64,000 nucleotides of DNA from Halisarca cf. caerulea (Eukaryota > Porifera > Demospongiae > Chondrillida > Halisarcidae), in NCBI GenBank assembly GCA_963170055.1, contig CAUJGJ010000287.1, positions 525,650-589,649 on the forward strand, read 5' to 3'. A model generated the notes under the pieces. The model was not told the DNA's origin, searched no databases, and was given only the letters and a program-made list of their open reading frames with translations. Position 1 is the stretch's first letter. Every line of letters begins with the position of its first letter. A program made the position numbers and the translations under genes. Below are positions 1-11,524 of this stretch, piece after piece.

Positions 1-3
1 AAT

Positions 4-16
4 GAAAGTTACTTTC
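4..16. repeat. 13-bp perfect palindrome at monomer positions 4-16
   Basis: The bases read gaaagt-t-actttc, a perfect inverted repeat around a single central t. It recurs in every C16 monomer that lacks A13. In G16 monomers the outer g/c pair is lost, leaving 11 bp. In A13 monomers an inner pair is lost. It is shown here in the type monomer only. It could be a protein-binding dyad or a small cruciform; no function is shown by the sequence. Confidence 0.85.
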
Positions 17-29
17 TTCACATTTTAAG

Positions 30-51
30 AAATTTGCAACTTTGGCAATTT
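30..51. repeat. Imperfect inverted repeat (possible hairpin) at monomer 30-51
   Basis: The left arm aaatttgc (30-37) can pair with gcaattt (45-51) with a one-base bulge, leaving a loop of seven bases. The arms lie in one of the most invariant parts of the monomer. Inverted repeats this short and AT-rich arise easily by chance in 25% G+C sequence, so the structural meaning is uncertain. Confidence 0.4.
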
Positions 52-81
52 TATTCTTATGATAAAATTAAAATTACCAGC

Positions 82-87
82 GTTAAC
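82..87. other. GTTAAC palindrome, one per monomer
   Basis: A six-base palindrome (an HpaI recognition site) occurs once in nearly every monomer at 82-87. It is lost in G85 monomers (for example 2631, 14557, 15629, 16701, 18443, 20319, 21391) and in monomers with t at 87 (22599, 23939, 24609). It gives a natural 134-bp ladder marker for the array. Confidence 0.9.
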
Positions 88-3082
88 ATTTTCAAGAGAC
101 TTTGGAATAGTTGTTTAAGCTGAAATTTGCATTAAATGAAAGTTACTTTCTTCACATTTTAAGAAATTTGCAACTTTGGCAATTTTATTCTTATGATAAA
201 ATTAAAATTACCACCGTTAACATTTTCAAGAGACTTTGGAATAGTTGTTTAAGCTGAAATTTGCATTAAATGAAAGTTACTTTCTTCACATTTTAAGAAA
301 TTTGCAACTTTGGCAATTTTATTCTTATGATAAAATTAAAATTACCACCGTTAACATTTTTAAGAGACTTTGGAATAGTTGTTTAAGCTGAAATTTGCAT
401 TAAATGAAAGTTACTTTCTTCACATTTTAAGAAATTTGCAACTTTGGCAATTTTATTCTTATGATAAAATTAAAATTACCACCGTTAACATTTTTAAGAG
501 ACTTTGGAATAGTTGTTTAAGCTGAAATTTGCATTAAATGAAAGTTACTTTCTTCACATTTTAAGAAATTTGCAACTTTGGCAATTTTATTCTTATGATA
601 AAATTAAAATTACCACCGTTAACATTTTTAAGAGACTTTGGAATAGTTGTTTAAGCTGAAATTTGCATTAAATGAAAGTTACTTTGTTCACATTTTAAGA
701 AATTTGCAACTTTGGCAATTTTATTCTTATGATAAAATTAAAATTACCACCGTTAACATTTTTAAGAGACTTTGGAATAGTTGTTTAAGCTGAAATTTGC
801 ATTAAATGAAAGTTACTTTGTTCACATTTTAAGAAATTTGCAACTTTGGCAATTTTATTCTTATGATAAAATTAAAATTACCACCGTTAACATTTTTAAG
901 AGACTTTGGAATAGTTGTTTAAGCTGAAATTTGCATTAAATGAAAGTTACTTTCTTCACATTTTAAGAAATTTGCAACTTTGGCAATTTTATTCTTATGA
1001 TAAAATTAAAATTACCACCGTTAACATTTTTAAGAGACTTTGGAATAGTTGTTTAAGCTGAAATTTGCATTAAATGAAAGTTACTTTGTTCACATTTTAA
1101 GAAATTTGCAACTTTGGCAATTTTATTCTTATGATAAAATTAAAATTACCACCGTTAACATTTTTAAGAGACTTTGGAATAGTTGTTTAAGCTGAAATTT
1201 GCATTAAATGAAAGTTACTTTGTTCACATTTTAAGAAATTTGCAACTTTGGCAATTTTATTCTTATGATAAAATTAAAATTACCACCGTTAACATTTTTA
1301 AGAGACTTTGGAATAGTTGTTTAAGCTGAAATTTGCATTAAATGAAAGTTACTTTGTTCACATTTTAAGAAATTTGCAACTTTGGCAATTTTATTCTTAT
1401 GATAAAATTAAAATTACCACCGTTAACATTTTTAAGAGACTTTGGAATAGTTGTTTAAGCTGAAATTTGCATTAAATGAAAGTTACTTTGTTCACATTTT
1501 AAGAAATTTGCAACTTTGGCAATTTTATTCTTATCATAAAATTAAAATTACCACCGTTAACATTTTTAAGAGACTTTGGAATAGTTGTTTAAGCTGAAAT
1601 TTGCATTAAATGAAAGTTACTTTGTTCACATTTTAAGAAATTTGCAACTTTGGCAATTTTATTCTTATCATAAAATTAAAATTTCCACCGTTAACATTTT
1701 TAAGAGACTTTGGAATAGTTGTTTAAGCTGAAATTTGCATTAAATGAAAGTTACTTTGTTCACATTTTAAGAAATTTGCAACTTTGGCAATTTTATTCTT
1801 ATCATAAAATTAAAATTACCACCGTTAACATTTTTAAGAGACTTTGGAATAGTTGTTTAAGCTGAAATTTGCATTAAATGAAAGTTACTTTCTTCACATT
1901 TTAAGAAATTTGCAACTTTGGCAATTTTATTCTTATGATAAAATTAAAATTACCAGCGTTAACATTTTCAAGAGACTTTGGAATAGTTGCTTAAGCTGAA
2001 ATTTGCATTGAATGAAAGTTACTTTCTTCACATTTTAAGAAATTTGCAACTTTGGCAATTTTATTCTTATCATAAAATTAAAATTACCACCGTTAACATT
2101 TTTAAGAGACTTTGGAATAGTTGTTTAAGCTGAAATTTGCATTAAATGAAAGTTACTTTCTTCACATTTTAAGAAATTTGCAACTTTGGCAATTTTATTC
2201 TTATGATAAAATTAAAATTACCAGCGTTAACATTTTGAAGAGACTTTGGAATAGTTGTTTAAGCTGAAATTTGCATTAAATGAAAGTTACTTTCTTCACA
2301 TTTTAAGAAATTTGCAACTTTGGCAATTTTATTCTTATGATAAAATTAAAATTACCACCGTTAACATTTTCAAGAGACTTTGGAATAGTTGTTTAAGCTG
2401 AAATTTGCATTAAATGAAAGTTACTTTCTTCACATTTTAAGAAATTTGCAACTTTGGCAATTTTATTCTTATGATAAAATTAAAATTACCAGCGTTAACA
2501 TTTTCAAGAGACTTTGGAATAGTTGTTTAAGCTGAAATTTGCATTAAATGAAAGTTACTTTCTTCACATTTTAAGAAATTTGCAACTTTGGCAATTTTAT
2601 TCTTATGATAAAATTAAAATTACCAGCGTTGACATTTTTAAGAGACTTTGGAATAGTTGTTTAAGCTGAAATTTGCATTAAATGAAAGTTACTTTCTTCA
2701 CATTTTAAGAAATTTGCAACTTTGGCAATTTTATTCTTATGATAAAATTAAAATTACCACCGTTAACATTTTTAAGAGACTTTGGAATAGTTGTTTAAGC
2801 TGAAATTTGCATTAAATGAAAGTTACTTTCTTCACATTTTAAGAAATTTGCAACTTTGGCAATTTTATTCTTATGATAAAATTAAAATTACCAGCGTTAA
2901 CATTTTGAAGAGACTTTGGAATAGTTGTTTAAGCTGAAATTTGCATTAAATGAAAGTTACTTTGTTCACATTTTAAGAAATTTGCAACTTTGGCAATTTT
3001 ATTCTTATGATAAAATTAAAATTACCAGCGTTAACATTTTTAAGAGACTTTGGAATAGTTGTTTAAGCTGAAATTTGCATTA

Positions 3083-5628
3083 AATGAAAGTTACTTTCTT
3101 CACATTTTAAGAAATTTGCAACTTTGGCAATTTTATTCTTATGATAAAATTAAAATTACCACCGTTAACATTTTGAAGAGACTTTGGAATAGTTGTTTAA
3201 GCTGAAATTTGCATTAAATGAAAGTTACTTTGTTCACATTTTAAGAAATTTGCAACTTTGGCAATTTTATTCTTATGATAAAATTAAAATTACCACCGTT
3301 AACATTTTCAAGAGACTTTGGAATAGTTGTTTAAGCTGAAATTTGCATTAAATGAAAGTTACTTTCTTCACATTTTAAGAAATTTGCAACTTTGGCAATT
3401 TTATTCTTATGATAAAATTAAAATTACCACCGTTAACATTTTTAAGAGACTTTGGAATAGTTGTTTAAGCTGAAATTTGCATTAAATGAAAGTTACTTTC
3501 TTCACATTTTAAGAAATTTGCAACTTTGGCAATTTTATTCTTATGATAAAATTAAAATTACCACCGTTAACATTTTGAAGAGACTTTGGAATAGTTGTTT
3601 AAGCTGAAATTTGCATTAAATGAAAGTTACTTTGTTCACATTTTAAGAAATTTGCAACTTTGGCAATTTTATTCTTATGATAAAATTAAAATTACCACCG
3701 TTAACATTTTCAAGAGACTTTGGAATAGTTGTTTAAGCTGAAATTTGCATTAAATGAAAGTTACTTTCTTCACATTTTAAGAAATTTGCAACTTTGGCAA
3801 TTTTATTCTTATGATAAAATTAAAATTACCACCGTTAACATTTTTAAGAGACTTTGGAATAGTTGTTTAAGCTGAAATTTGCATTAAATGAAAGTTACTT
3901 TGTTCACATTTTAAGAAATTTGCAACTTTGGCAATTTTATTCTTATCATAAAATTAAAATTACCACCGTTAACATTTTGAAGAGACTTTGGAATAGTTGT
4001 TTAAGCTGAAATTTGCATTAAATGAAAGTTACTTTGTTCACATTTTAAGAAATTTGCAACTTTGGCAATTTTATTCTTATGATAAAATTAAAATTACCAC
4101 CGTTAACATTTTTAAGAGACTTTGGAATAGTTGTTTAAGCTGAAATTTGCATTAAATGAAAGTTACTTTCTTCACATTTTAAGAAATTTGCAACTTTGGC
4201 AATTTTATTCTTATGATAAAATTAAAATTACCACCGTTAACATTTTGAAGAGACTTTGGAATAGTTGTTTAAGCTGAAATTTGCATTAAATGAAAGTTAC
4301 TTTGTTCACATTTTAAGAAATTTGCAACTTTGGCAATTTTATTCTTATGATAAAATTAAAATTACCACCGTTAACATTTTCAAGAGACTTTGGAATAGTT
4401 GTTTAAGCTGAAATTTGCATTAAATGAAAGTTACTTTCTTCACATTTTAAGAAATTTGCAACTTTGGCAATTTTATTCTTATGATAAAATTAAAATTACC
4501 ACCGTTAACATTTTTAAGAGACTTTGGAATAGTTGTTTAAGCTGAAATTTGCATTAAATGAAAGTTACTTTCTTCACATTTTAAGAAATTTGCAACTTTG
4601 GCAATTTTATTCTTATGATAAAATTAAAATTACCACCGTTAACATTTTGAAGAGACTTTGGAATAGTTGTTTAAGCTGAAATTTGCATTAAATGAAAGTT
4701 ACTTTGTTCACATTTTAAGAAATTTGCAACTTTGGCAATTTTATTCTTATGATAAAATTAAAATTACCACCGTTAACATTTTCAAGAGACTTTGGAATAG
4801 TTGTTTAAGCTGAAATTTGCATTAAATGAAAGTTACTTTCTTCACATTTTAAGAAATTTGCAACTTTGGCAATTTTATTCTTATGATAAAATTAAAATTA
4901 CCACCGTTAACATTTTTAAGAGACTTTGGAATAGTTGTTTAAGCTGAAATTTGCATTAAATGAAAGTTACTTTCTTGACATTTTAAGAAATTTGCAACTT
5001 TGGCAATTTTATTCTTATCATAAAATTAAAATTACCACCGTTAACATTTTGAAGAGACTTTGGAATAGTTGTTTAAGCTGAAATTTGCATTAAATGAAAG
5101 TTACTTTGTTCACATTTTAAGAAATTTGCAACTTTGGCAATTTTATTCTTATGATAAAATTAAAATTACCACCGTTAACATTTTTAAGAGACTTTGGAAT
5201 AGTTGTTTAAGCTGAAATTTGCATTAAATGAAAGTTACTTTCTTCACATTTTAAGAAATTTGCAACTTTGGCAATTTTATTCTTATGATAAAATTAAAAT
5301 TACCACCGTTAACATTTTGAAGAGACTTTGGAATAGTTGTTTAAGCTGAAATTTGCATTAAATGAAAGTTACTTTGTTCACATTTTAAGAAATTTGCAAC
5401 TTTGGCAATTTTATTCTTATGATAAAATTAAAATTACCACCGTTAACATTTTCAAGAGACTTTGGAATAGTTGTTTAAGCTGAAATTTGCATTAAATGAA
5501 AGTTACTTTCTTCACATTTTAAGAAATTTGCAACTTTGGCAATTTTATTCTTATGATAAAATTAAAATTACCACCGTTAACATTTTTAAGAGACTTTGGA
5601 ATAGTTGTTTAAGCTGAAATTTGCATTA
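3083..5628. repeat. Trimer pattern nested in an 8-monomer higher-order repeat (monomers 23-41)
   Basis: Monomers 23-28 are two copies of the ordered trimer CGCG, GGCC, CGCT (402 bp each: 3083-3484 and 3485-3886). The trimer appears again at monomers 31-33, 34-36 and 39-41. Monomers 29-36 and 37-41 both start with a C61/G93 monomer followed by GGCT and then the trimer, giving an 8-monomer (1072-bp) spacing. Monomer 37 carries a private 'cttgacat' change. The codes are only four bases deep, so this HOR is less secure than those tied to rare markers. Confidence 0.75.
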
Positions 5629-6298
5629 AATGAAAGTTACTTTCTTCACATTTTAAGAAATTTGCAACTTTGGCAATTTTATTCTTATCATAAAATTAAA
5701 ATTACCACCGTTAACATTTTCAAGAGACTTTGGAATAGTTGTTTAAGCTGAAATTTGCATTAAATGAAAGTTACTTTGTTCACATTTTAAGAAATTTGCA
5801 ACTTTGGCAATTTTATTCTTATGATAAAATTAAAATTACCACCGTTAACATTTTTAAGAGACTTTGGAATAGTTGTTTAAGCTGAAATTTGCATTAAATG
5901 AAAGTTACTTTGTTCACATTTTAAGAAATTTGCAACTTTGGCAATTTTATTCTTATGATAAAATTAAAATTACCACCGTTAACATTTTTAAGAGACTTTG
6001 GAATAGTTGTTTAAGCTGAAATTTGCATTAAATGAAAGTTACTTTCTTCACATTTTAAGAAATTTGCAACTTTGGCAATTTTATTCTTATGATAAAATTA
6101 AAATTACCACCGTTAACATTTTGAAGAGACTTTGGAATAGTTGTTTAAGCTGAAATTTGCATTAAATGAAAGTTACTTTGTTCACATTTTAAGAAATTTG
6201 CAACTTTGGCAATTTTATTCTTATGATAAAATTAAAATTACCACCGTTAACATTTTTAAGAGACTTTGGAATAGTTGTTTAAGCTGAAATTTGCATTA
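5629..6298. repeat. Unstructured monomers 42-46
   Basis: Five monomers with codes CCCC, GGCT, GGCT, CGCG and GGCT. They carry only common variants and lie between the 8-mer pattern on the left and the 18-mer duplication on the right. No higher-order period is visible within them. Confidence 0.8.
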
Positions 6299-8710
6299 AA
6301 TGAAAGTTACTTTGTTCACATTTTAAGAAATTTGCAACTTTGGCAATTTTATTCTTATGATAAAATTAAAATTACCACCGTTAACATTTTCAAGAGACTT
6401 TGGAATAGTTGTTTAAGCTGAAATTTGCATTAAATGAAAGTTACTTTCTTCACATTTTAATAAATTTGCAACTTTGGCAATTTTATTCTTATGATAAAAT
6501 TAAAATTACCACCGTTAACATTTTTAAGAGACTTTGGAATAGTTGTTTAAGCTGAAATTTGCATTAAATGAAAGTTACTTTGCTCACATTTTAAGAAATT
6601 TGCAACTTTGGCAATTTTATTCTTATGATAAAATTAAAATTACCACCGTTAACATTTTCAAGAGACTTTGGAATAGTTGTTTAAGCTGAAATTTGCATTA
6701 AATGAAAGTTACTTTCTTCAATTTTTAAGAAATTTGCAACTTTGGCAATTTTATTCTTATGATAAAATTAAAATTACCGGCGTTAACATTTTGAAGAGAC
6801 TTTGGAATAGTTGTTTAAGCTGAAATTTGCATTAAATGAAAGTTATTTTCTTCACATTTTAAGAAATTTGCAACTTTGGCAATTTTATTCTTATGATAAA
6901 ATTAAAATTACCACCGTTAACATTTTCAAGAGACTTTGGAATAGTTGTTTAAGCTGAAATTTGCATTAAATGAAAGTTACTTTCTTCACATTTTAAGAAA
7001 TTTGCAACTTTGGCAATTTTATTCTTATCATAAAATTAAAATTACCAGCGTTAACATTTTCAAGAGACTTTGGAATAGTTGTTTAAGCTGAAATTTGCAT
7101 TAAATGAAAGTTACTTTCTTCACATTTTAAGAAATTTGCAACTTTGGCAATTTTATTCTTATGATAAAATTAAAATTACCACCGTTAACATTTTTAAGAG
7201 ACTTTGGAATAGTTGTTTAAGCTGAAATTTGCATTAAATGAAAGTTACTTTGTTCACATTTTAAGAAATTTGCAACTTTGGCAATTTTATTCTTATGATA
7301 AAATTAAAATTACCACCGTTAACATTTTTAAGAGACTTTGGAATAGTTGTTTAAGCTGAAATTTGCATTAAATGAAAGTTACTTTGTTCACATTTTAAGA
7401 AATTTGCAACTTTGGCAATTTTATTCTTATGATAAAATTAAAATTACCACCGTTAACATTTTTAAGAGACTTTGGAATAGTTGTTTAAGCTGAAATTTGC
7501 ATTAAATGAAAGTTACTTTGTTCACATTTTAAGAAATTTGCAACTTTGGCAATTTTATTATTATGATAAAATTAAAATTACCACCGTTAACATTTTTAAG
7601 AGACTTTGGAATAGTTGTTTAAGCTGAAATTTGCATTAAATGAAAGTTACTTTGTTCACATTTTAAGAAATTTGCAACTTTGGCAATTTTATTCTTATGA
7701 TAAAATTAAAATTACCACCGTTAACATTTTTAAGAGACTTTGGAATAGTTGTTTAAGCTGAAATTTGCATTAAATGAAAGTTACTTTGTTCACATTTTAA
7801 GAAATTTGCAACTTTGGCAATTTTATTCTTATGATAAAATTAAAATTACCACCGTTAACATTTTTAAGAGACTTTGGAATAGTTGTTTAAGCTGAAATTT
7901 GCATTAAATGAGAGTTACTTTGTTCACATTTTAAGAAATTTGCAACTTTGGCAATTTTATTCTTATGATAAAATTAAAATTACCACCGTTAACATTTTTA
8001 AGAGACTTTGGAATAGTTGTTTAAGCTGAAATTTGCATTAAATGAAAGTTACTTTCTTCACATTTTAAGAAATTTGCAACTTTGGCAATTTTATTCTTAT
8101 GATAAAATTAAAATTACCACCGTTAACATTTTTAAGAGACTTTGGAATAGTTGTTTAAGCTGAAATTTGCATTAAATGAAAGTTACTTTGTTCACATTTT
8201 AAGAAATTTGCAACTTTGGCAATTTTATTCTTATGATAAAATTAAAATTACCACCGTTAACATTTTTAAGAGACTTTGGAATAGTTGTTTAAGCTGAAAT
8301 TTGCATTAAATGAAAGTTACTTTGTTCACATTTTAAGAAATTTGCAACTTTGGCAATTTTATTCTTATGATATAATTAAAATTACCACCGTTAACATTTT
8401 TAAGAGACTTTGGAATAGTTGTTTAAGCTGAAATTTGCATTAAATGAAAGTTACTTTGTTCACATTTTAAGAAATTTGCAACTTTGGCAATTTTATTCTT
8501 ATGATAAAATTAAAATTACCACCGTTAACATTTTTAAGAGACTTTGGAATAGTTGTTTAAGCTGAAATTTGCATTAAATGAAAGTTACTTTCTTCACATT
8601 TTAAGAAATTTGCAACTTTGGCAATTTTATTCTTATGATAAAATTAAAATTACCACCGTTAACATTTTTAAGAGACTTTGGAATAGTTGTTTAAGCTGAA
8701 ATTTGCATTA
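6299..8710. repeat. 18-monomer higher-order repeat, copy 1 (2412 bp)
   Basis: This block is duplicated immediately downstream at 8711-11122. Eight rare markers occur at exactly 2412-bp spacing: 'aataaat' (6461 and 8873), 'tgctcac' (6583 and 8995), 'tcaattttt' (6721 and 9133), 'ccggcg' (6779 and 9191), 'agttatt' (6846 and 9258), 'attattat' (7560 and 9972), 'gagagtt' (7912 and 10324) and 'gatataatt' (8373 and 10785). The monomer before this block differs from its counterpart at position 16, which sets the left edge. The central monomers 53-64 are mostly uniform GGCT. Confidence 0.95.
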
Positions 8711-11122
8711 AATGAAAGTTACTTTGTTCACATTTTAAGAAATTTGCAACTTTGGCAATTTTATTCTTATGATAAAATTAAAATTACCACCGTTAACATT
8801 TTCAAGAGACTTTGGAATAGTTGTTTAAGCTGAAATTTGCATTAAATGAAAGTTACTTTCTTCACATTTTAATAAATTTGCAACTTTGGCAATTTTATTC
8901 TTATGATAAAATTAAAATTACCACCGTTAACATTTTTAAGAGACTTTGGAATAGTTGTTTAAGCTGAAATTTGCATTAAATGAAAGTTACTTTGCTCACA
9001 TTTTAAGAAATTTGCAACTTTGGCAATTTTATTCTTATGATAAAATTAAAATTACCACCGTTAACATTTTCAAGAGACTTTGGAATAGTTGTTTAAGCTG
9101 AAATTTGCATTAAATGAAAGTTACTTTCTTCAATTTTTAAGAAATTTGCAACTTTGGCAATTTTATTCTTATGATAAAATTAAAATTACCGGCGTTAACA
9201 TTTTGAAGAGACTTTGGAATAGTTGTTTAAGCTGAAATTTGCATTAAATGAAAGTTATTTTCTTCACATTTTAAGAAATTTGCAACTTTGGCAATTTTAT
9301 TCTTATGATAAAATTAAAATTACCACCGTTAACATTTTCAAGAGACTTTGGAATAGTTGTTTAAGCTGAAATTTGCATTAAATGAAAGTTACTTTCTTCA
9401 CATTTTAAGAAATTTGCAACTTTGGCAATTTTATTCTTATCATAAAATTAAAATTACCAGCGTTAACATTTTCAAGAGACTTTGGAATAGTTGTTTAAGC
9501 TGAAATTTGCATTAAATGAAAGTTACTTTCTTCACATTTTAAGAAATTTGCAACTTTGGCAATTTTATTCTTATGATAAAATTAAAATTACCACCGTTAA
9601 CATTTTTAAGAGACTTTGGAATAGTTGTTTAAGCTGAAATTTGCATTAAATGAAAGTTACTTTGTTCACATTTTAAGAAATTTGCAACTTTGGCAATTTT
9701 ATTCTTATGATAAAATTAAAATTACCACCGTTAACATTTTTAAGAGACTTTGGAATAGTTGTTTAAGCTGAAATTTGCATTAAATGAAAGTTACTTTGTT
9801 CACATTTTAAGAAATTTGCAACTTTGGCAATTTTATTCTTATGATAAAATTAAAATTACCACCGTTAACATTTTTAAGAGACTTTGGAATAGTTGTTTAA
9901 GCTGAAATTTGCATTAAATGAAAGTTACTTTGTTCACATTTTAAGAAATTTGCAACTTTGGCAATTTTATTATTATGATAAAATTAAAATTACCACCGTT
10001 AACATTTTTAAGAGACTTTGGAATAGTTGTTTAAGCTGAAATTTGCATTAAATGAAAGTTACTTTGTTCACATTTTAAGAAATTTGCAACTTTGGCAATT
10101 TTATTCTTATGATAAAATTAAAATTACCACCGTTAACATTTTTAAGAGACTTTGGAATAGTTGTTTAAGCTGAAATTTGCATTAAATGAAAGTTACTTTG
10201 TTCACATTTTAAGAAATTTGCAACTTTGGCAATTTTATTCTTATGATAAAATTAAAATTACCACCGTTAACATTTTTAAGAGACTTTGGAATAGTTGTTT
10301 AAGCTGAAATTTGCATTAAATGAGAGTTACTTTGTTCACATTTTAAGAAATTTGCAACTTTGGCAATTTTATTCTTATGATAAAATTAAAATTACCACCG
10401 TTAACATTTTTAAGAGACTTTGGAATAGTTGTTTAAGCTGAAATTTGCATTAAATGAAAGTTACTTTCTTCACATTTTAAGAAATTTGCAACTTTGGCAA
10501 TTTTATTCTTATGATAAAATTAAAATTACCACCGTTAACATTTTTAAGAGACTTTGGAATAGTTGTTTAAGCTGAAATTTGCATTAAATGAAAGTTACTT
10601 TGTTCACATTTTAAGAAATTTGCAACTTTGGCAATTTTATTCTTATGATAAAATTAAAATTACCACCGTTAACATTTTTAAGAGACTTTGGAATAGTTGT
10701 TTAAGCTGAAATTTGCATTAAATGAAAGTTACTTTGTTCACATTTTAAGAAATTTGCAACTTTGGCAATTTTATTCTTATGATATAATTAAAATTACCAC
10801 CGTTAACATTTTTAAGAGACTTTGGAATAGTTGTTTAAGCTGAAATTTGCATTAAATGAAAGTTACTTTGTTCACATTTTAAGAAATTTGCAACTTTGGC
10901 AATTTTATTCTTATGATAAAATTAAAATTACCACCGTTAACATTTTTAAGAGACTTTGGAATAGTTGTTTAAGCTGAAATTTGCATTAAATGAAAGTTAC
11001 TTTCTTCACATTTTAAGAAATTTGCAACTTTGGCAATTTTATTCTTATGATAAAATTAAAATTACCACCGTTAACATTTTTAAGAGACTTTGGAATAGTT
11101 GTTTAAGCTGAAATTTGCATTA
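8711..11122. repeat. 18-monomer higher-order repeat, copy 2 (2412 bp)
   Basis: This is the second tandem copy of the block at 6299-8710, with every rare marker conserved. The next monomer (11123) is GGCT with a private a at 11171, whereas the copy would start with GGCC, so the duplication ends here. I saw no marker present in one copy and missing in the other, which implies a recent event; I could not align all 2412 bases. Confidence 0.95.
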
Positions 11123-11524
11123 AATGAAAGTTACTTTGTTCACATTTTAAGAAATTTGCAACTTTGGCAAATTTATTCTTATGATAAAATTAAAATTACC
11201 ACCGTTAACATTTTTAAGAGACTTTGGAATAGTTGTTTAAGCTGAAATTTGCATTAAATGAAAGTTACTTTGTTCACATTTTAAGAAATTTGCAACTTTG
11301 GCAATTTTATTCTTATGATAAAATTAAAATTACCACCGTTAACATTTTTAAGAGACTTTGGAATAGTTGTTTAAGCTGAAATTTGCATTAAATGAAAGTT
11401 ACTTTGTTCACATTTTAAGAAATTTGCAACTTTGGCAATTTTATTCTTATGATAAAATTAAAATTACCACCGTTAACATTTTTAAGAGACTTTGGAATAG
11501 TTGTTTAAGCTGAAATTTGCATTA
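11123..11524. repeat. Three GGCT monomers between higher-order blocks (83-85)
   Basis: Three nearly identical GGCT monomers link the 18-mer duplication to the AATCAT domain. The first has a private t-to-a change at 11171 ('caaatttatt'). Confidence 0.85.

Larger units (their letters stand above)
24..131. repeat. Internal direct repeat within the monomer (24-38 and 114-131)
   Basis: Monomer positions 24-38 read tttaag-aaatttgca and positions 114-131 read tttaag-ctg-aaatttgca. All 15 shared bases match and a 3-bp ctg separates the two halves in the second copy. A weaker relative lies at 86-104 ('acatttt' then 'aaga' then 'actttg'), and 'actttgg' occurs at both 39-45 and 99-105. These similarities suggest that the 134-bp unit arose from shorter subrepeats of roughly 40-50 bp that later diverged. 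That origin is an inference; the repeat itself is directly visible. Confidence 0.75.
1..134. repeat. Type monomer of the satellite (reference unit n = 0)
   Basis: This first unit is used as the coordinate reference; its code is CGGC. It begins with 'aatgaaagttac' and ends with 'gaaatttgcatta'. On the + strand stop codons start at 3, 26, 60, 63, 69, 84, 108, 116, 121 and 133, hitting every frame. Because 134 is not a multiple of 3, a frame that leaves one monomer enters the next in another phase. The longest stop-free + run is therefore about 48 codons, without an ATG, and the - strand runs are shorter. A 134-bp unit is shorter than nucleosome core DNA (about 147 bp), so a one-monomer-one-nucleosome register is not obvious. 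The choice of start is arbitrary. Confidence 0.97.
1..3082. repeat. Left mixed domain (monomers 0-22) with an early copy of a six-monomer block
   Basis: Monomers 2-10 are mostly CGCT or GGCT with little structure. Monomers 11-16 (1475-2278) form the ordered block GCCT, GCCT+T76, GCCT, CGGC+G134, CCCT, CGGG. The same order reappears near 11525, 12463, 13267, 17421 and 19163, so this block is dispersed over nearly 18 kb. Monomers 16-19 (CGGG, CGCC, CGGC, CGGT+G85) recur with the same codes at 20905-21440, 140 monomers away. Monomer 14 also has a private c at position 114 ('gttgctt'). Confidence 0.85.

Noticed and set aside
2..28. Short reading frame from the ATG at monomer position 2
   Set aside because: It ends after eight codons at the taa at 26, has no ribosome-binding or coding context, and simply recurs with the repeat.
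57..76. TATA-like promoter or AT-rich origin in 'ttatgataaaatt'
   Set aside because: Such words are expected at 25% G+C and occur in every monomer; nothing distinguishes a regulatory site.
59..118. 19-codon frame from the ATG at monomer position 59
   Set aside because: The C61 variant removes its start codon and the G93 variant puts a TGA stop inside it in many monomers, so there is no coding constraint.
1..134. CENP-B box
   Set aside because: The monomer has a single CG (81-82) and nothing matching the spaced TTCG...CGGG core.
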